From assembly GCA_013003515.1 (NCBI GenBank), contig JABDIW010000099.1, forward strand, positions 1 to 16,549: 16,549 nt of DNA, given 5' to 3'. The DNA comes from Acidimicrobiia bacterium. Lineage in GTDB: Bacteria; Actinomycetota; Acidimicrobiia; Spongiisociales; UBA5794. The notes under the pieces are model-generated. The model saw only the letters and a list, made by a program, of their open reading frames with translations, was not told the DNA's origin and searched no databases. The translations under genes and the position numbers were made by a program. Within the stretch, counting starts at the first letter, position 1. Each line of letters opens with the position of its first letter. Below are positions 1 to 7,669 of the stretch, one piece after another.

Positions 1-1
1 G

Positions 2-763
2 GCGGTGACTCTCGAGGTGGCGAGACGGTTGCGGGCTATCTCGTACTCCCTGGGGTCTGGATGGCTGTCCCCGGCCGCAAAGACGCCGCTCAACGGCACG
101 ATCGGCCCCAACCGGCGGTTCGCCACTCTCGACATGCCGCTCCAGGATGTGAAGGACATCAAGAACAAGCTGGGTGGAACCGTCAATGATGCCGTTCTCG
201 CCATCGTGGCCGGCGCGGTTCGCCGGTACCTGGAGCGCTCCGGCGCCGAGCGAGATGGTGCGCCGTTCCGCGTGATGGCGCCGGTGTCGGTGCGACCCCC
301 GGGCGGTCAGACCGTCTCGGGGAACCACGTGGCGATGTGGCTCGCAGAACTCCCGATCGATGAACCCGATCCCAAGGAGCGGTTCCGTCTCGTTGCCGAG
401 GAGACGCTCAAACTCAAGGACACCGATCAGGCGCTGGGCGCTTCGCTCCTGGTCCAGCTGTCATCCGGAGCGCCGATAACGCTCGTCGCTCTGGGGACGA
501 GGCTCGCCGCGTCGGCACGGCCCTTCAACATGACGGTCACCAACATCCCCGGACCACAGTTCCCGATCTACCTGCTCGAGTCGGAGATGATGGGCCAGTA
601 TCCACTCGTGCCACTGTGGCGCAGCCACGGTCTCGGGATTGCGTTGTTCAGCTACGCCGGGACCCTCATGTGGGGTTTCAACGGCGATCTCGACGTCATG
701 GAGGACATCACCGAGTTCGTCAGGTGCATCGAGGAGTCCTTCGAGGAGCTCAAGCAGCTGTGA
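2..763 (+). CDS. WS/DGAT acyltransferase, C-terminal part (5' end outside window)
   Basis: This is the C-terminal portion of a wax ester synthase/acyl-CoA:diacylglycerol acyltransferase, the family that makes storage wax esters or triacylglycerol from acyl-CoA. The frame is open to the left edge, and the first GTG (position 5) lies inside the protein rather than at a true start. The catalytic HHxxxDG half is therefore not visible. Counting from position 5, the C-terminal domain landmarks are NDAVLAIVAGAVRRYL (residues 61-76), PVSVRPPGG (93-101) and TNIPGPQ (179-185, the family's N-[IV]-PGP element). These are followed by FSYAGTLMWGFNGD near residues 215-228. The gene converges on the phosphofructokinase pair with only 7 bp between stop codons. 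The family call is firm. Whether the product is wax ester or triacylglycerol, and whether the missing half is intact, cannot be told from here. Confidence 0.88.
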   Translation, partial: AVTLEVARRLRAISYSLGSGWLSPAAKTPLNGTIGPNRRFATLDMPLQDVKDIKNKLGGTVNDAVLAIVAGAVRRYLERSGAERDGAPFRVMAPVSVRPPGGQTVSGNHVAMWLAELPIDEPDPKERFRLVAEETLKLKDTDQALGASLLVQLSSGAPITLVALGTRLAASARPFNMTVTNIPGPQFPIYLLESEMMGQYPLVPLWRSHGLGIALFSYAGTLMWGFNGDLDVMEDITEFVRCIEESFEELKQL

Positions 764-770
764 TGACTCG

Positions 771-1796
771 TCAGCCAAAGAACGCCGACGCAACCTCGTA
801 GAGGTTCTCCGGGACTCCCCGTACGGTTGCACACGCCTCGGCAAGCGGTACCGGCTCGATCTCGGATCCTCGCAACGCCACCATGACGCCCGACTCGCCG
901 GCGACGGCGAGATCGGCGGCGGCAACCCCGAGCCGTGTGGCCAGCACTCTGTCGAACGCGGTGGGGGTTCCACCCCGCTGAACATGGCCGAGCACCGTCA
1001 CTCTGGTCTCGAATCCCGTGCGGTCCTCGATCTCGGGAGCGAGGGCGTACGCAACGCCGCCCAGTCTCTCGAAGCCGAAGGCGTCCTTTCGAACCTCCAG
1101 GGTTGCGCCTTCGGGCGGTGCGACCCCCTCGGCGACCACCACGATCGAGAAGGGCCGCCCCCGCCGATACCGCTTCTTCACGACGGCGGCCACGGCGTCG
1201 AGGTCGTACGGAACCTCGGGGATGAGGATCGCGTCTGCGCCACCGGCAATGCCTGCATAGGTGGCGATCCAGCCCTTGGTGCGCCCCATCACCTCGATGA
1301 GCATCACCCTGTTGTGAGCCTCGGCAGTCGACGCCAGACGGTCGATAGCCTCCGTCGCGACCGAGACCGCGGTGTCGAAACCGAACGTCATGTCGGTGCC
1401 GTTGATGTCGTTGTCGATCGTCTTGGGGACGCCGATCACCTTCAGGCCCTCGTCGGCGAGTTGGAGCGCCGAACGGAGGGTCCCGTCTCCTCCCGTGACG
1501 ATCAGGGTTTCGATGCCGGTCTTGCGGATCGTGCTCATGCACGATGCCAAACCTTCACCGTGGACATATGGGTCCATGCGCGAGGTGCCCAGCATCGTGC
1601 CACCTCGAGCGAGGATGCCGCGGACATCGTCGCGGTCCAGTGACACGGTGTCGCCCTCGATGAGGCCCTGCCACCCGTTGAGGATGCCAAGGACCTCGGT
1701 GTCGTGCGTTTCGGTCGCCCGGACCGTCACCCCGCGGATGACGGCGTTGAGCCCGGGACAGTCCCCGCCCGCGGTCAGGAGCCCGATGACGCCCAT
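771..1796 (-). CDS. pfkA: 6-phosphofructokinase, mixed-signature type (341 aa)
   Basis: Cytosolic phosphofructokinase that phosphorylates fructose 6-phosphate at C1. Visible elements are GGDCPGLN (residues 10-17), GGDGTL (102-107), PKTIDND (124-130, catalytic Asp at 128), the sugar-binding MGR (170-172), PEV (193-195) and HVQRGG (271-276). Length is normal for the short PfkA class. In this superfamily a Gly after GGD favours ATP, while Asp favours PPi. The Lys in PKTIDND is typical of PPi enzymes and of the mixed 'group III' enzymes common in actinobacteria. G105 plus K125 therefore points to an ATP enzyme of the mixed group, but donor use cannot be settled by sequence. The ATG shares one base with the stop of the upstream paralogue (TGATG, 1794-1798). 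No Shine-Dalgarno sequence is visible, so translation is probably coupled. Confidence 0.93.
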   Translation of the reverse strand: MGVIGLLTAGGDCPGLNAVIRGVTVRATETHDTEVLGILNGWQGLIEGDTVSLDRDDVRGILARGGTMLGTSRMDPYVHGEGLASCMSTIRKTGIETLIVTGGDGTLRSALQLADEGLKVIGVPKTIDNDINGTDMTFGFDTAVSVATEAIDRLASTAEAHNRVMLIEVMGRTKGWIATYAGIAGGADAILIPEVPYDLDAVAAVVKKRYRRGRPFSIVVVAEGVAPPEGATLEVRKDAFGFERLGGVAYALAPEIEDRTGFETRVTVLGHVQRGGTPTAFDRVLATRLGVAAADLAVAGESGVMVALRGSEIEPVPLAEACATVRGVPENLYEVASAFFG

Positions 1797-2944
1797 CAGT
1801 AGAGGAACATGGGTTTGCCGGTGACGTGACGCAGCTTGGGGCGATAGTTCTCGGCGTCGTAGAGCTCGTCCACGTCGACCCGCTTCACCCCTTCGTTCGT
1901 CACCGAGATCGGCACTGCGGTGTAGGTGCCGGACCGCAGCGCGACCATCCGGCCCGATGCTCCCTCGAGAGCCAGGTCGGCCGCCATCACCGCGTAGTTG
2001 GTGGCGACCATCAGGTCGAGCGAATCCGGGCTTCCCGAACGCATCAAGTAAGCGACCTGCTGGTAGATGATCTTCTCCCCGGTGATCTCCTTGAGCATCT
2101 CGCCGGTCATCTGGCCCACTCCGCCCAGTTTGCGGTGGCCGTAGGCATCGGCCTCGCCGGTGAGGTGCATCTCGCCACCCTCGACCGTGGCACCCTCGGA
2201 GATCGTCATCATGGCGTAGTTGGACGGGTTGGTCGCCTTGTCACGCACCAGGAGCTCCGCCAGATGGTTGATGTCGAACGGGACCTCTGAGATCACAGAC
2301 CGATCGACGCCGGCCAGGTACGCCGTGACCAACGATGTCTGACCGCTGTAGCGCCCGAACAACTCGACGACTGCGATCCGCTCGTGTGACCCGGTCGAGG
2401 TGCGAAGGTTGTGGATGAACTGGACACCGCGGGTCACGGCGGTGGAGAAGCCGATGCAGTAGTCGGTGCCATGGACGTCGTTGTCCATGGTCTTGGGCAC
2501 TGCGATCACCGGGATGCCTTCTTCGTGGAGACGGAGCCCGTAACTGAGGGTGTCGTCGCCGCCGATGGGGATCATCACATCGATGCCCTGGGACTCGACA
2601 ACCCGCATCGCATGGTCCGTGAAGTCGAACGGCCCATCGCCGACGGCTCGATCCGCCAGGAAGTCGGGTACCTCCGATGGGCGCACCCTGCCGGGATTGG
2701 TGCGAGAGGTATGGAGGAACGTGCCACCGGTGCGGTCCACCGTGCGCACCCGGGCGCGATTGAGGGGCAACATGTTGTCGGCGATGCTGGCCGGGTCTTC
2801 GGGGTTCGTGTTCAGCAGCCCGCCCCAGCCGCGCCGGATTCCGATCACCTCGTGCCCGAGGTCATCCACCCGGTTGACGACGGCCTTGATACAGGCGTTG
2901 AGCCCGGGGACATCGCCCCCGCCGGTCAGGATTCCGATGCGCAT
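1796..2944 (-). CDS. 6-phosphofructokinase, probably pyrophosphate-dependent (382 aa)
   Basis: Second phosphofructokinase paralogue, first gene of the pfk pair. It has TGGGDVPGLN (residues 7-16), GGDDTL (128-133), PKTMDND (150-156, catalytic Asp 154), FGR (196-198) and SEVPFD (219-224). D131 in GGDD together with K151 is the established signature of PPi-dependent enzymes, which interconvert fructose 6-phosphate and fructose 1,6-bisphosphate reversibly using pyrophosphate. Where PfkA enzymes and the neighbouring paralogue have HVQRGG, this protein has AYLMRSG. The Arg is kept (R302) but the sugar-phosphate His is replaced by Tyr (Y299). A segment of about 20 residues (roughly 88-110) is extra compared with the neighbour, and the C-terminal tail is longer. 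The ATG start is preceded by GGGAG a few bases upstream, a good ribosome binding site. Donor specificity is predicted, not proven. Confidence 0.9.
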   Translation of the reverse strand: MRIGILTGGGDVPGLNACIKAVVNRVDDLGHEVIGIRRGWGGLLNTNPEDPASIADNMLPLNRARVRTVDRTGGTFLHTSRTNPGRVRPSEVPDFLADRAVGDGPFDFTDHAMRVVESQGIDVMIPIGGDDTLSYGLRLHEEGIPVIAVPKTMDNDVHGTDYCIGFSTAVTRGVQFIHNLRTSTGSHERIAVVELFGRYSGQTSLVTAYLAGVDRSVISEVPFDINHLAELLVRDKATNPSNYAMMTISEGATVEGGEMHLTGEADAYGHRKLGGVGQMTGEMLKEITGEKIIYQQVAYLMRSGSPDSLDLMVATNYAVMAADLALEGASGRMVALRSGTYTAVPISVTNEGVKRVDVDELYDAENYRPKLRHVTGKPMFLY

Positions 2945-3140
2945 GGCACTCCCATCGAGTCGATTCTGACGTTGTCGACCCCTCGGGGCCGACGATGGGG
3001 GAGCCTAGCCCGGGCTGGATTCGCCTCAGAGACTCCGTTTGCCTGGGCCACGGCACCCCAGCTTTTCGCGAGTCGCTGGTCCGTGAGGCGACTGGTATCG
3101 TGCTTACACGGTTGTAGTTCTCGGTTCGGGGCGCGGTCAG
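2945..3140. promoter_or_regulatory. Divergent intergenic region between the pfk pair and dnaE
   Basis: This 196-bp gap must hold the promoters for both directions. On the minus strand a TAGGCT hexamer (3002-3007 on the plus strand read as AGCCTA) could be a -10 element for the pfk pair, leaving a leader of about 50 nt. A perfect 10-bp palindrome, AGCCCGGGCT (3007-3016), abuts it and could be an operator or chance. On the plus strand TATCGT (3096-3101) matches the actinobacterial TANNNT -10 pattern for dnaE. No convincing -35 element is visible for either. No riboswitch or coding sequence is recognised here. Confidence 0.35.
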
Positions 3141-6100
3141 GTGAGTAGGTCAGGTTCTTCGGGCGACGGGTTCGCCCATCTCCATGTACACACCGAGTTC
3201 TCCATGCTCGACGGGGCAGCCCGTGTCGACGACCTCGTGGCGGCAGTAGCCGCAGACGGGCAGACGGCGGTGGCGATCACCGACCATGGAGTCCTCTACG
3301 GCGCCGTCGACTTCTACAAGGCCGCACGCGCCGCAGACGTCAAACCGATCATTGGCATCGAAGCGTATGTCACCCCCGGGTCCCGGTTCGAGCGGCCGCC
3401 ACGCCGTGAAGATCTGCGGTATCACATGAATCTCCTGGCGATGAACCAGACCGGCTACCGCAACCTGATGACGCTGGCCTCGAAGGCCTATCTCGACGGC
3501 TTCTACTACAAGCCCCGGATGGATCGGGAGCTTCTCGCCGAATACTCCGAGGGCCTCGTCGCCACCAGCGGATGTCTCGGTGGGCACGTTCCTCAGCTCC
3601 TCGCCCCGGATGCCTCGGGCGAGGAGGGAAACCAGGGCCAGGAACGCGACTACGACGCCGCGCTGGAAGCGGCCGGTATGTACCAGGACATCTTTGGCAA
3701 GGATTCCTTCTTCATCGAGATCCAGGATCATGGCATCGCCGCTCAGAAGCGGGTCCTCGGCGACCTGGTCTCGATCGCCAAGTCGATCGAGGCGCCGCTA
3801 CTGGCAACGAACGACACCCACTACACCTATGCGTCGGAAGCCGATGCCCATGACGCGCTGCTGTGCATACAGACCGGCGCCACCAAGTCGGAGGAGAAGC
3901 GGTTCCGGTTCCAGTCCAACGAGTTCTACGTGAAGTCGGCCGCAGAGATGCGGGCTCTCTTCCCCGATGAGGACTTCCCCGGGGCGTGTGACAACACCCT
4001 CGAGATCGCCGACCGCGCCGATTTGACCCTCGACTTCGACAGGATCTTGCTGCCCCACTTCCCGGTTCCCACGGGTGAGACCGAGGCTGCCTATCTCGCC
4101 TCGTTGGTTCTCGCCGGAGCCCGGGAACGGTATGGCGACCCCATCCCGACCGAGGCCCGCGACCGCATCGAGTACGAACTGGGCGTCATCGGCGACATGG
4201 GGTTCTCGTCGTACTTCCTCATCGTGTGGGATCTCATCCGGTACGCCAAGGACCGGGGGATTCGGACCGGTCCCGGCCGGGGGAGTGCCGCCGGCTCGAT
4301 CGTTGCGTATTGCCTCGGGATCACGGCACTCGATCCGTTGCACTACGGATTGATCTTCGAACGATTCCTCAACCCGGGCCGGCGAGAGATGCCCGATATC
4401 GACATGGATTTCGACGAGCGCTACCGCGGCGAGATGATCCGGTATTGCGCCGATCGGTACGGGTCGGACCACGTGGCCCAGATCGTCACCTTCTCCACCA
4501 TCAAGGGACGGCAGGCGGTGCGGGATGCCGCGCGCGTGCTCGGGTTCCCCTACGGGCTCGGTGACAAGGTCGCCAAGCTCATGCCCCCGGCCATCCTCGG
4601 AAGGGAGGCGTCGCTTTCCCAGTGCCTGGTGGCACCGTCGACCGACACTGACCAGGAGTTGCGCGACCACTTCACGGCGGCGTCCGGTCTGAGGACGGCC
4701 TACGAAACCGATCCGGATGTGAAGCTCGTCGTGGACACGGCTCGTGGCCTCGAGGGCCTGCGTCGCCAGGACTCGATTCACGCCGCTGCGGTGGTCATCT
4801 CGGCAGAGCCACTCACCGACGTCGTCCCGCTCCAACGCAAGGGAGAGGATGCCGAGATCGTCACCCAGTACGAGATGCACGCCGTCGAGGCGCTCGGTCT
4901 CCTGAAGATGGACTTCCTGGGGCTGCGCAACCTGTCGACCATCGAGCGGGCTCTCGAGCTGATCGAAGCCAACACAGGTGAGCGCATCGACATCGACAAC
5001 ATCCCCCTGGACGATCCGGCGGTGTATTCGATGCTCCAGGCGGGGGAGTCGATGGGCGTGTTCCAGTTCGAGGGTGGCCCGATGCGCTCGCTGATGCGGA
5101 ACCTCAAGCCGGAGCGTTTCGACCATCTCGTGGCGTTGAACGCCCTGTACCGGCCGGGGCCCCTCGGTGCCGGCATGCACACCGAGTACGCGGACCGCAA
5201 GAACGGTCGTTCCGAGATCAGCTACCTCCACGACGATCTCGAGCCGATCCTCGGGGACTCTTACGGGATCATGGTGTTCCAGGAGCAGGTCATGCAGGTG
5301 GCACAGACGATGGCCGGGTTCTCGATGATCGAGGCCGATGGGCTGCGCAAGGCAATGGGCAAGAAGATCCCGTCTGTGATGGCCGCCCAGGAGGAGATGT
5401 TCGTTGCGGGTTGCGTCGAGCAGGGCTACGACGAGCGCATCGGCAAGGAGCTGTTCGGATTCATCGAGCACTTCGCCGGGTACGGCTTCAACCGGTCGCA
5501 CTCGGCCGCCTACGGGCTCGTTGCGTATCAGACGGCCTGGCTCAAAGCCCACCACCCGGCCGAGTACATGGCTGCGTTGCTGACGTCGTCGAAGCGGGAC
5601 AAGGACCGCACCGCCATCTATCTCCATGAGTGCCGGCGCATGGGCATCGAGGTGACGGTGCCCGACGTCAACGCATCGGACTCGGACTTCGTCGCAACCG
5701 AGGGGACGATCGTGTTCGGCCTGTCCGCGGTGCGCAACGTGGGTGAGGGCGTCGTCGAGATGATCGTGGTGGAGCGGGACAAGAACGGCCCCTTCGCCGA
5801 CTTCAAGGACTTCGTCGATCGTGTCGACCTCTCTGTCCTCAACAAGCGGACCATCGAGTCGCTGGTCAAGGCGGGAGGCTTCGACTCCCTTGGTCACGCT
5901 CGCCGTGGACTTCTCCTGGTGTTCGAGCAGATGCTCGACGCTGCCGTGGGGCGACGTCGCGCCGAAGCGATGGGCCAGTACAGCCTGTTCGGAGGTGACG
6001 ACGATGCGGTCGTCGAGCAGCCAGTGATCATCACGACCGACGAGTGGGACAAGAAGACCCTGCTCGGATTCGAGAAGCTGATGCTCGGCCTGTACGTATC

Positions 6101-6668
6101 AGATCACCCGCTGCTCGGCGTGGAGAAGGTCCTCGAGTCGATGACGACGGCGACCATTCCCGGCTTGATCGAGTTGGACGACAAGGCGTCCGCCACCGTG
6201 GGGGGCATCGTGGGGTCGATCACGAGGCGATACACCAAGGCGGGGGATCCGATGTTCTTCTTCCCACTCGAGGACCTCGAAGGCAGTGTCGAGGTGGTCG
6301 CCTTCCCCAGGACGGTGGCCGAATACGGCCCGCTGATTCGCGAAGACGCCATCCTCCTGGTCTCGGGGCGCATCGACCACAACGGTGATGGAGTGGTGAA
6401 GATGATCGGTCAGGAGCTGCGTGAACCGGTGCTGGACGCAGCCGAGGTGGTGCGGCTCAGAGTTCCGGCGACCCGTCTCTCGCGGGCAGTGGTCGACCGG
6501 CTGCGTGCGGCACTCCGCAACCACCCCGGTGCCGCCGCCGTCTATCTCCACATGGTCGGCGACGCCGGCGAGAAGGTGATCAAGCTCGGTGATGACCATC
6601 GAGTCGAGCCGCGGACTGCCCTGTACGCCGAGCTCCGAGAATTGCTCGGGCCCAGCGCCGTTCTCTAG
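3141..6668 (+). CDS. dnaE: DNA polymerase III alpha subunit
   Basis: Replicative C-family DNA polymerase, 1175 aa, close to the usual DnaE1 length. The N-terminal PHP domain (about residues 11-280) keeps all nine metal-ligand positions known from mycobacterial DnaE1: H15, H17, D24, H49, E74, H95, C145, D225 and H227. This predicts an active PHP 3'-5' proofreading exonuclease. Polymerase catalytic aspartates are D421 and D423 in PDIDMDF and D591 in KMDFLGL. A helix-hairpin-helix region lies near residue 900. A beta-clamp binding motif, QYSLF, is at 946-950, and an OB-fold spans about 1015-1100. The GTG start at 3141 gives the standard N-terminus just before the HLHVH motif. No strong Shine-Dalgarno sequence precedes it. 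The TAG stop shares its CTAG with the stop of the convergent ATPase gene. The call is secure. Confidence 0.98.
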   Translation: MSRSGSSGDGFAHLHVHTEFSMLDGAARVDDLVAAVAADGQTAVAITDHGVLYGAVDFYKAARAADVKPIIGIEAYVTPGSRFERPPRREDLRYHMNLLAMNQTGYRNLMTLASKAYLDGFYYKPRMDRELLAEYSEGLVATSGCLGGHVPQLLAPDASGEEGNQGQERDYDAALEAAGMYQDIFGKDSFFIEIQDHGIAAQKRVLGDLVSIAKSIEAPLLATNDTHYTYASEADAHDALLCIQTGATKSEEKRFRFQSNEFYVKSAAEMRALFPDEDFPGACDNTLEIADRADLTLDFDRILLPHFPVPTGETEAAYLASLVLAGARERYGDPIPTEARDRIEYELGVIGDMGFSSYFLIVWDLIRYAKDRGIRTGPGRGSAAGSIVAYCLGITALDPLHYGLIFERFLNPGRREMPDIDMDFDERYRGEMIRYCADRYGSDHVAQIVTFSTIKGRQAVRDAARVLGFPYGLGDKVAKLMPPAILGREASLSQCLVAPSTDTDQELRDHFTAASGLRTAYETDPDVKLVVDTARGLEGLRRQDSIHAAAVVISAEPLTDVVPLQRKGEDAEIVTQYEMHAVEALGLLKMDFLGLRNLSTIERALELIEANTGERIDIDNIPLDDPAVYSMLQAGESMGVFQFEGGPMRSLMRNLKPERFDHLVALNALYRPGPLGAGMHTEYADRKNGRSEISYLHDDLEPILGDSYGIMVFQEQVMQVAQTMAGFSMIEADGLRKAMGKKIPSVMAAQEEMFVAGCVEQGYDERIGKELFGFIEHFAGYGFNRSHSAAYGLVAYQTAWLKAHHPAEYMAALLTSSKRDKDRTAIYLHECRRMGIEVTVPDVNASDSDFVATEGTIVFGLSAVRNVGEGVVEMIVVERDKNGPFADFKDFVDRVDLSVLNKRTIESLVKAGGFDSLGHARRGLLLVFEQMLDAAVGRRRAEAMGQYSLFGGDDDAVVEQPVIITTDEWDKKTLLGFEKLMLGLYVSDHPLLGVEKVLESMTTATIPGLIELDDKASATVGGIVGSITRRYTKAGDPMFFFPLEDLEGSVEVVAFPRTVAEYGPLIREDAILLVSGRIDHNGDGVVKMIGQELREPVLDAAEVVRLRVPATRLSRAVVDRLRAALRNHPGAAAVYLHMVGDAGEKVIKLGDDHRVEPRTALYAELRELLGPSAVL

Positions 6669-7669
6669 GGGGTGAGGGCTCGTCCCAGCTCTTCGAGAGA
6701 GTCGGTGTCGGTGGGCGGAGTCGGCATCCAGGGAACGGCGACGACGCGGACCCCGTAGCGGTCGGAGAACTCGGCGCGGACCCGGGAGCCCTTGTGCGCT
6801 TCGGTGCCCCACACCTCCATGGCCTTGTCGGCCACCATCCCGAGCTTGCCTTCGAAACCGCTGGGCCCGGCGTCTGCCCAGTCATCGGGGAGGGCTCGAT
6901 TGAAGACCACGAGATCCGGGGCCTCGATGCTGCCGAAGAACCGGTGCGCCTCCCGAAGCGGAGTCGGATCCGACGTGGTGACAACCACGATCGTGGCTTC
7001 GGCGAGGTGGCGTTCGACGTGCCGGGCGCGCGCCGCTATGCCGTCGTGAAGCGTTCGGAGGTCGATGAAGAAGTCGGCTATCTCCTCGAGGAGCGGGCCG
7101 CCGAGAACGGAGTCGGCAAGGCGAAGCGCAGGCCGAGCCGCGATGCGATAGAGAGCCTTGCGGCCGGGGAGCCTGGCACCGGTGATCCAGCGGAGCAGCC
7201 GACCGCCGATCAGGTTGCGCATGTTGGCCGGCGCCTCGAAGAAGTCGATGCCTCCCGCCGAGGGCGGCGTGTCCACCACGATGACGTCCCACCGGCCGGA
7301 CTCGATGTAGCGAGACATCTCCTCGCCGGCTGCGTAGGACTGAGCCGCAGGGAATCGGTCGGCGATGGCCCTGAAGTAGGGGTTGGCGAGGAGCCGGTCC
7401 GCGACGTCGGGCTCGGCGTGCTGGTTGACCATCGCCTCCCACGACGCAGTGACGTCGAGCATGGCGGCCCACAGATTCGATTCCCCGGGCACCGGCTCGG
7501 GGTCGTTGCCGAGCTCCTCGAGCCCGAGCGCGTCGGCAAGCCTTCGCGCCGGGTCGACCGTGAGAACGAGGGCGCTCTCTCCGCGGCGAGCGGCGCCGAC
7601 GGCCGTGGCTGCCGCCAGCGTGGTCTTGCCCACGCCACCGGCCCCCGTGACGACGGTGACACCGCTCAC
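6665..7669 (-). CDS. Get3/ArsA-like ATPase, second of pair (signature-Lys-less P-loop)
   Basis: P-loop ATPase of the SIMIBI class, 334 aa, related to the ArsA/Get3 anion-transporting ATPases. Motifs are a Walker A GAGGVGKTT (residues 9-17), a switch I TVDPARRLADALG (37-49) and a switch II VVDTPPSAGG (131-140). The first lysine of the deviant Walker A (the 'signature' lysine of GKGGVGKT) is Ala here (A10), unlike in the upstream partner. Mycobacteria have a comparable adjacent pair, Rv3679/Rv3680, and from memory this copy resembles Rv3680. The GTG start overlaps the upstream stop (GTGA, 7666-7669) and is preceded by GGAGG at about 4 nt, so translation is likely coupled. It is the last gene of its operon. 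Role is unproven: no arsenic genes are nearby, so arsenite efflux is unlikely, and a chaperone or heterodimer role is inference. Confidence 0.85.
   Translation of the reverse strand: MSGVTVVTGAGGVGKTTLAAATAVGAARRGESALVLTVDPARRLADALGLEELGNDPEPVPGESNLWAAMLDVTASWEAMVNQHAEPDVADRLLANPYFRAIADRFPAAQSYAAGEEMSRYIESGRWDVIVVDTPPSAGGIDFFEAPANMRNLIGGRLLRWITGARLPGRKALYRIAARPALRLADSVLGGPLLEEIADFFIDLRTLHDGIAARARHVERHLAEATIVVVTTSDPTPLREAHRFFGSIEAPDLVVFNRALPDDWADAGPSGFEGKLGMVADKAMEVWGTEAHKGSRVRAEFSDRYGVRVVAVPWMPTPPTDTDSLEELGRALTP

Noticed and set aside
639..1643. Plus-strand open frame of 334 codons across the ATP-type pfk gene
   Set aside because: It overlaps the WS/DGAT end and lies antisense to a pfk gene with full motifs. 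Its product is low-complexity Arg/Gly/Asp-rich and unlike any protein family.
3798..5897. Minus-strand open frame of 699 codons antisense to dnaE
   Set aside because: It is the shadow of a conserved polymerase gene with every catalytic motif on the plus strand. The antisense product has no recognisable domain and is rich in Arg, Val, His, Asp and Glu, as is usual for the opposite frame of GC-rich genes.
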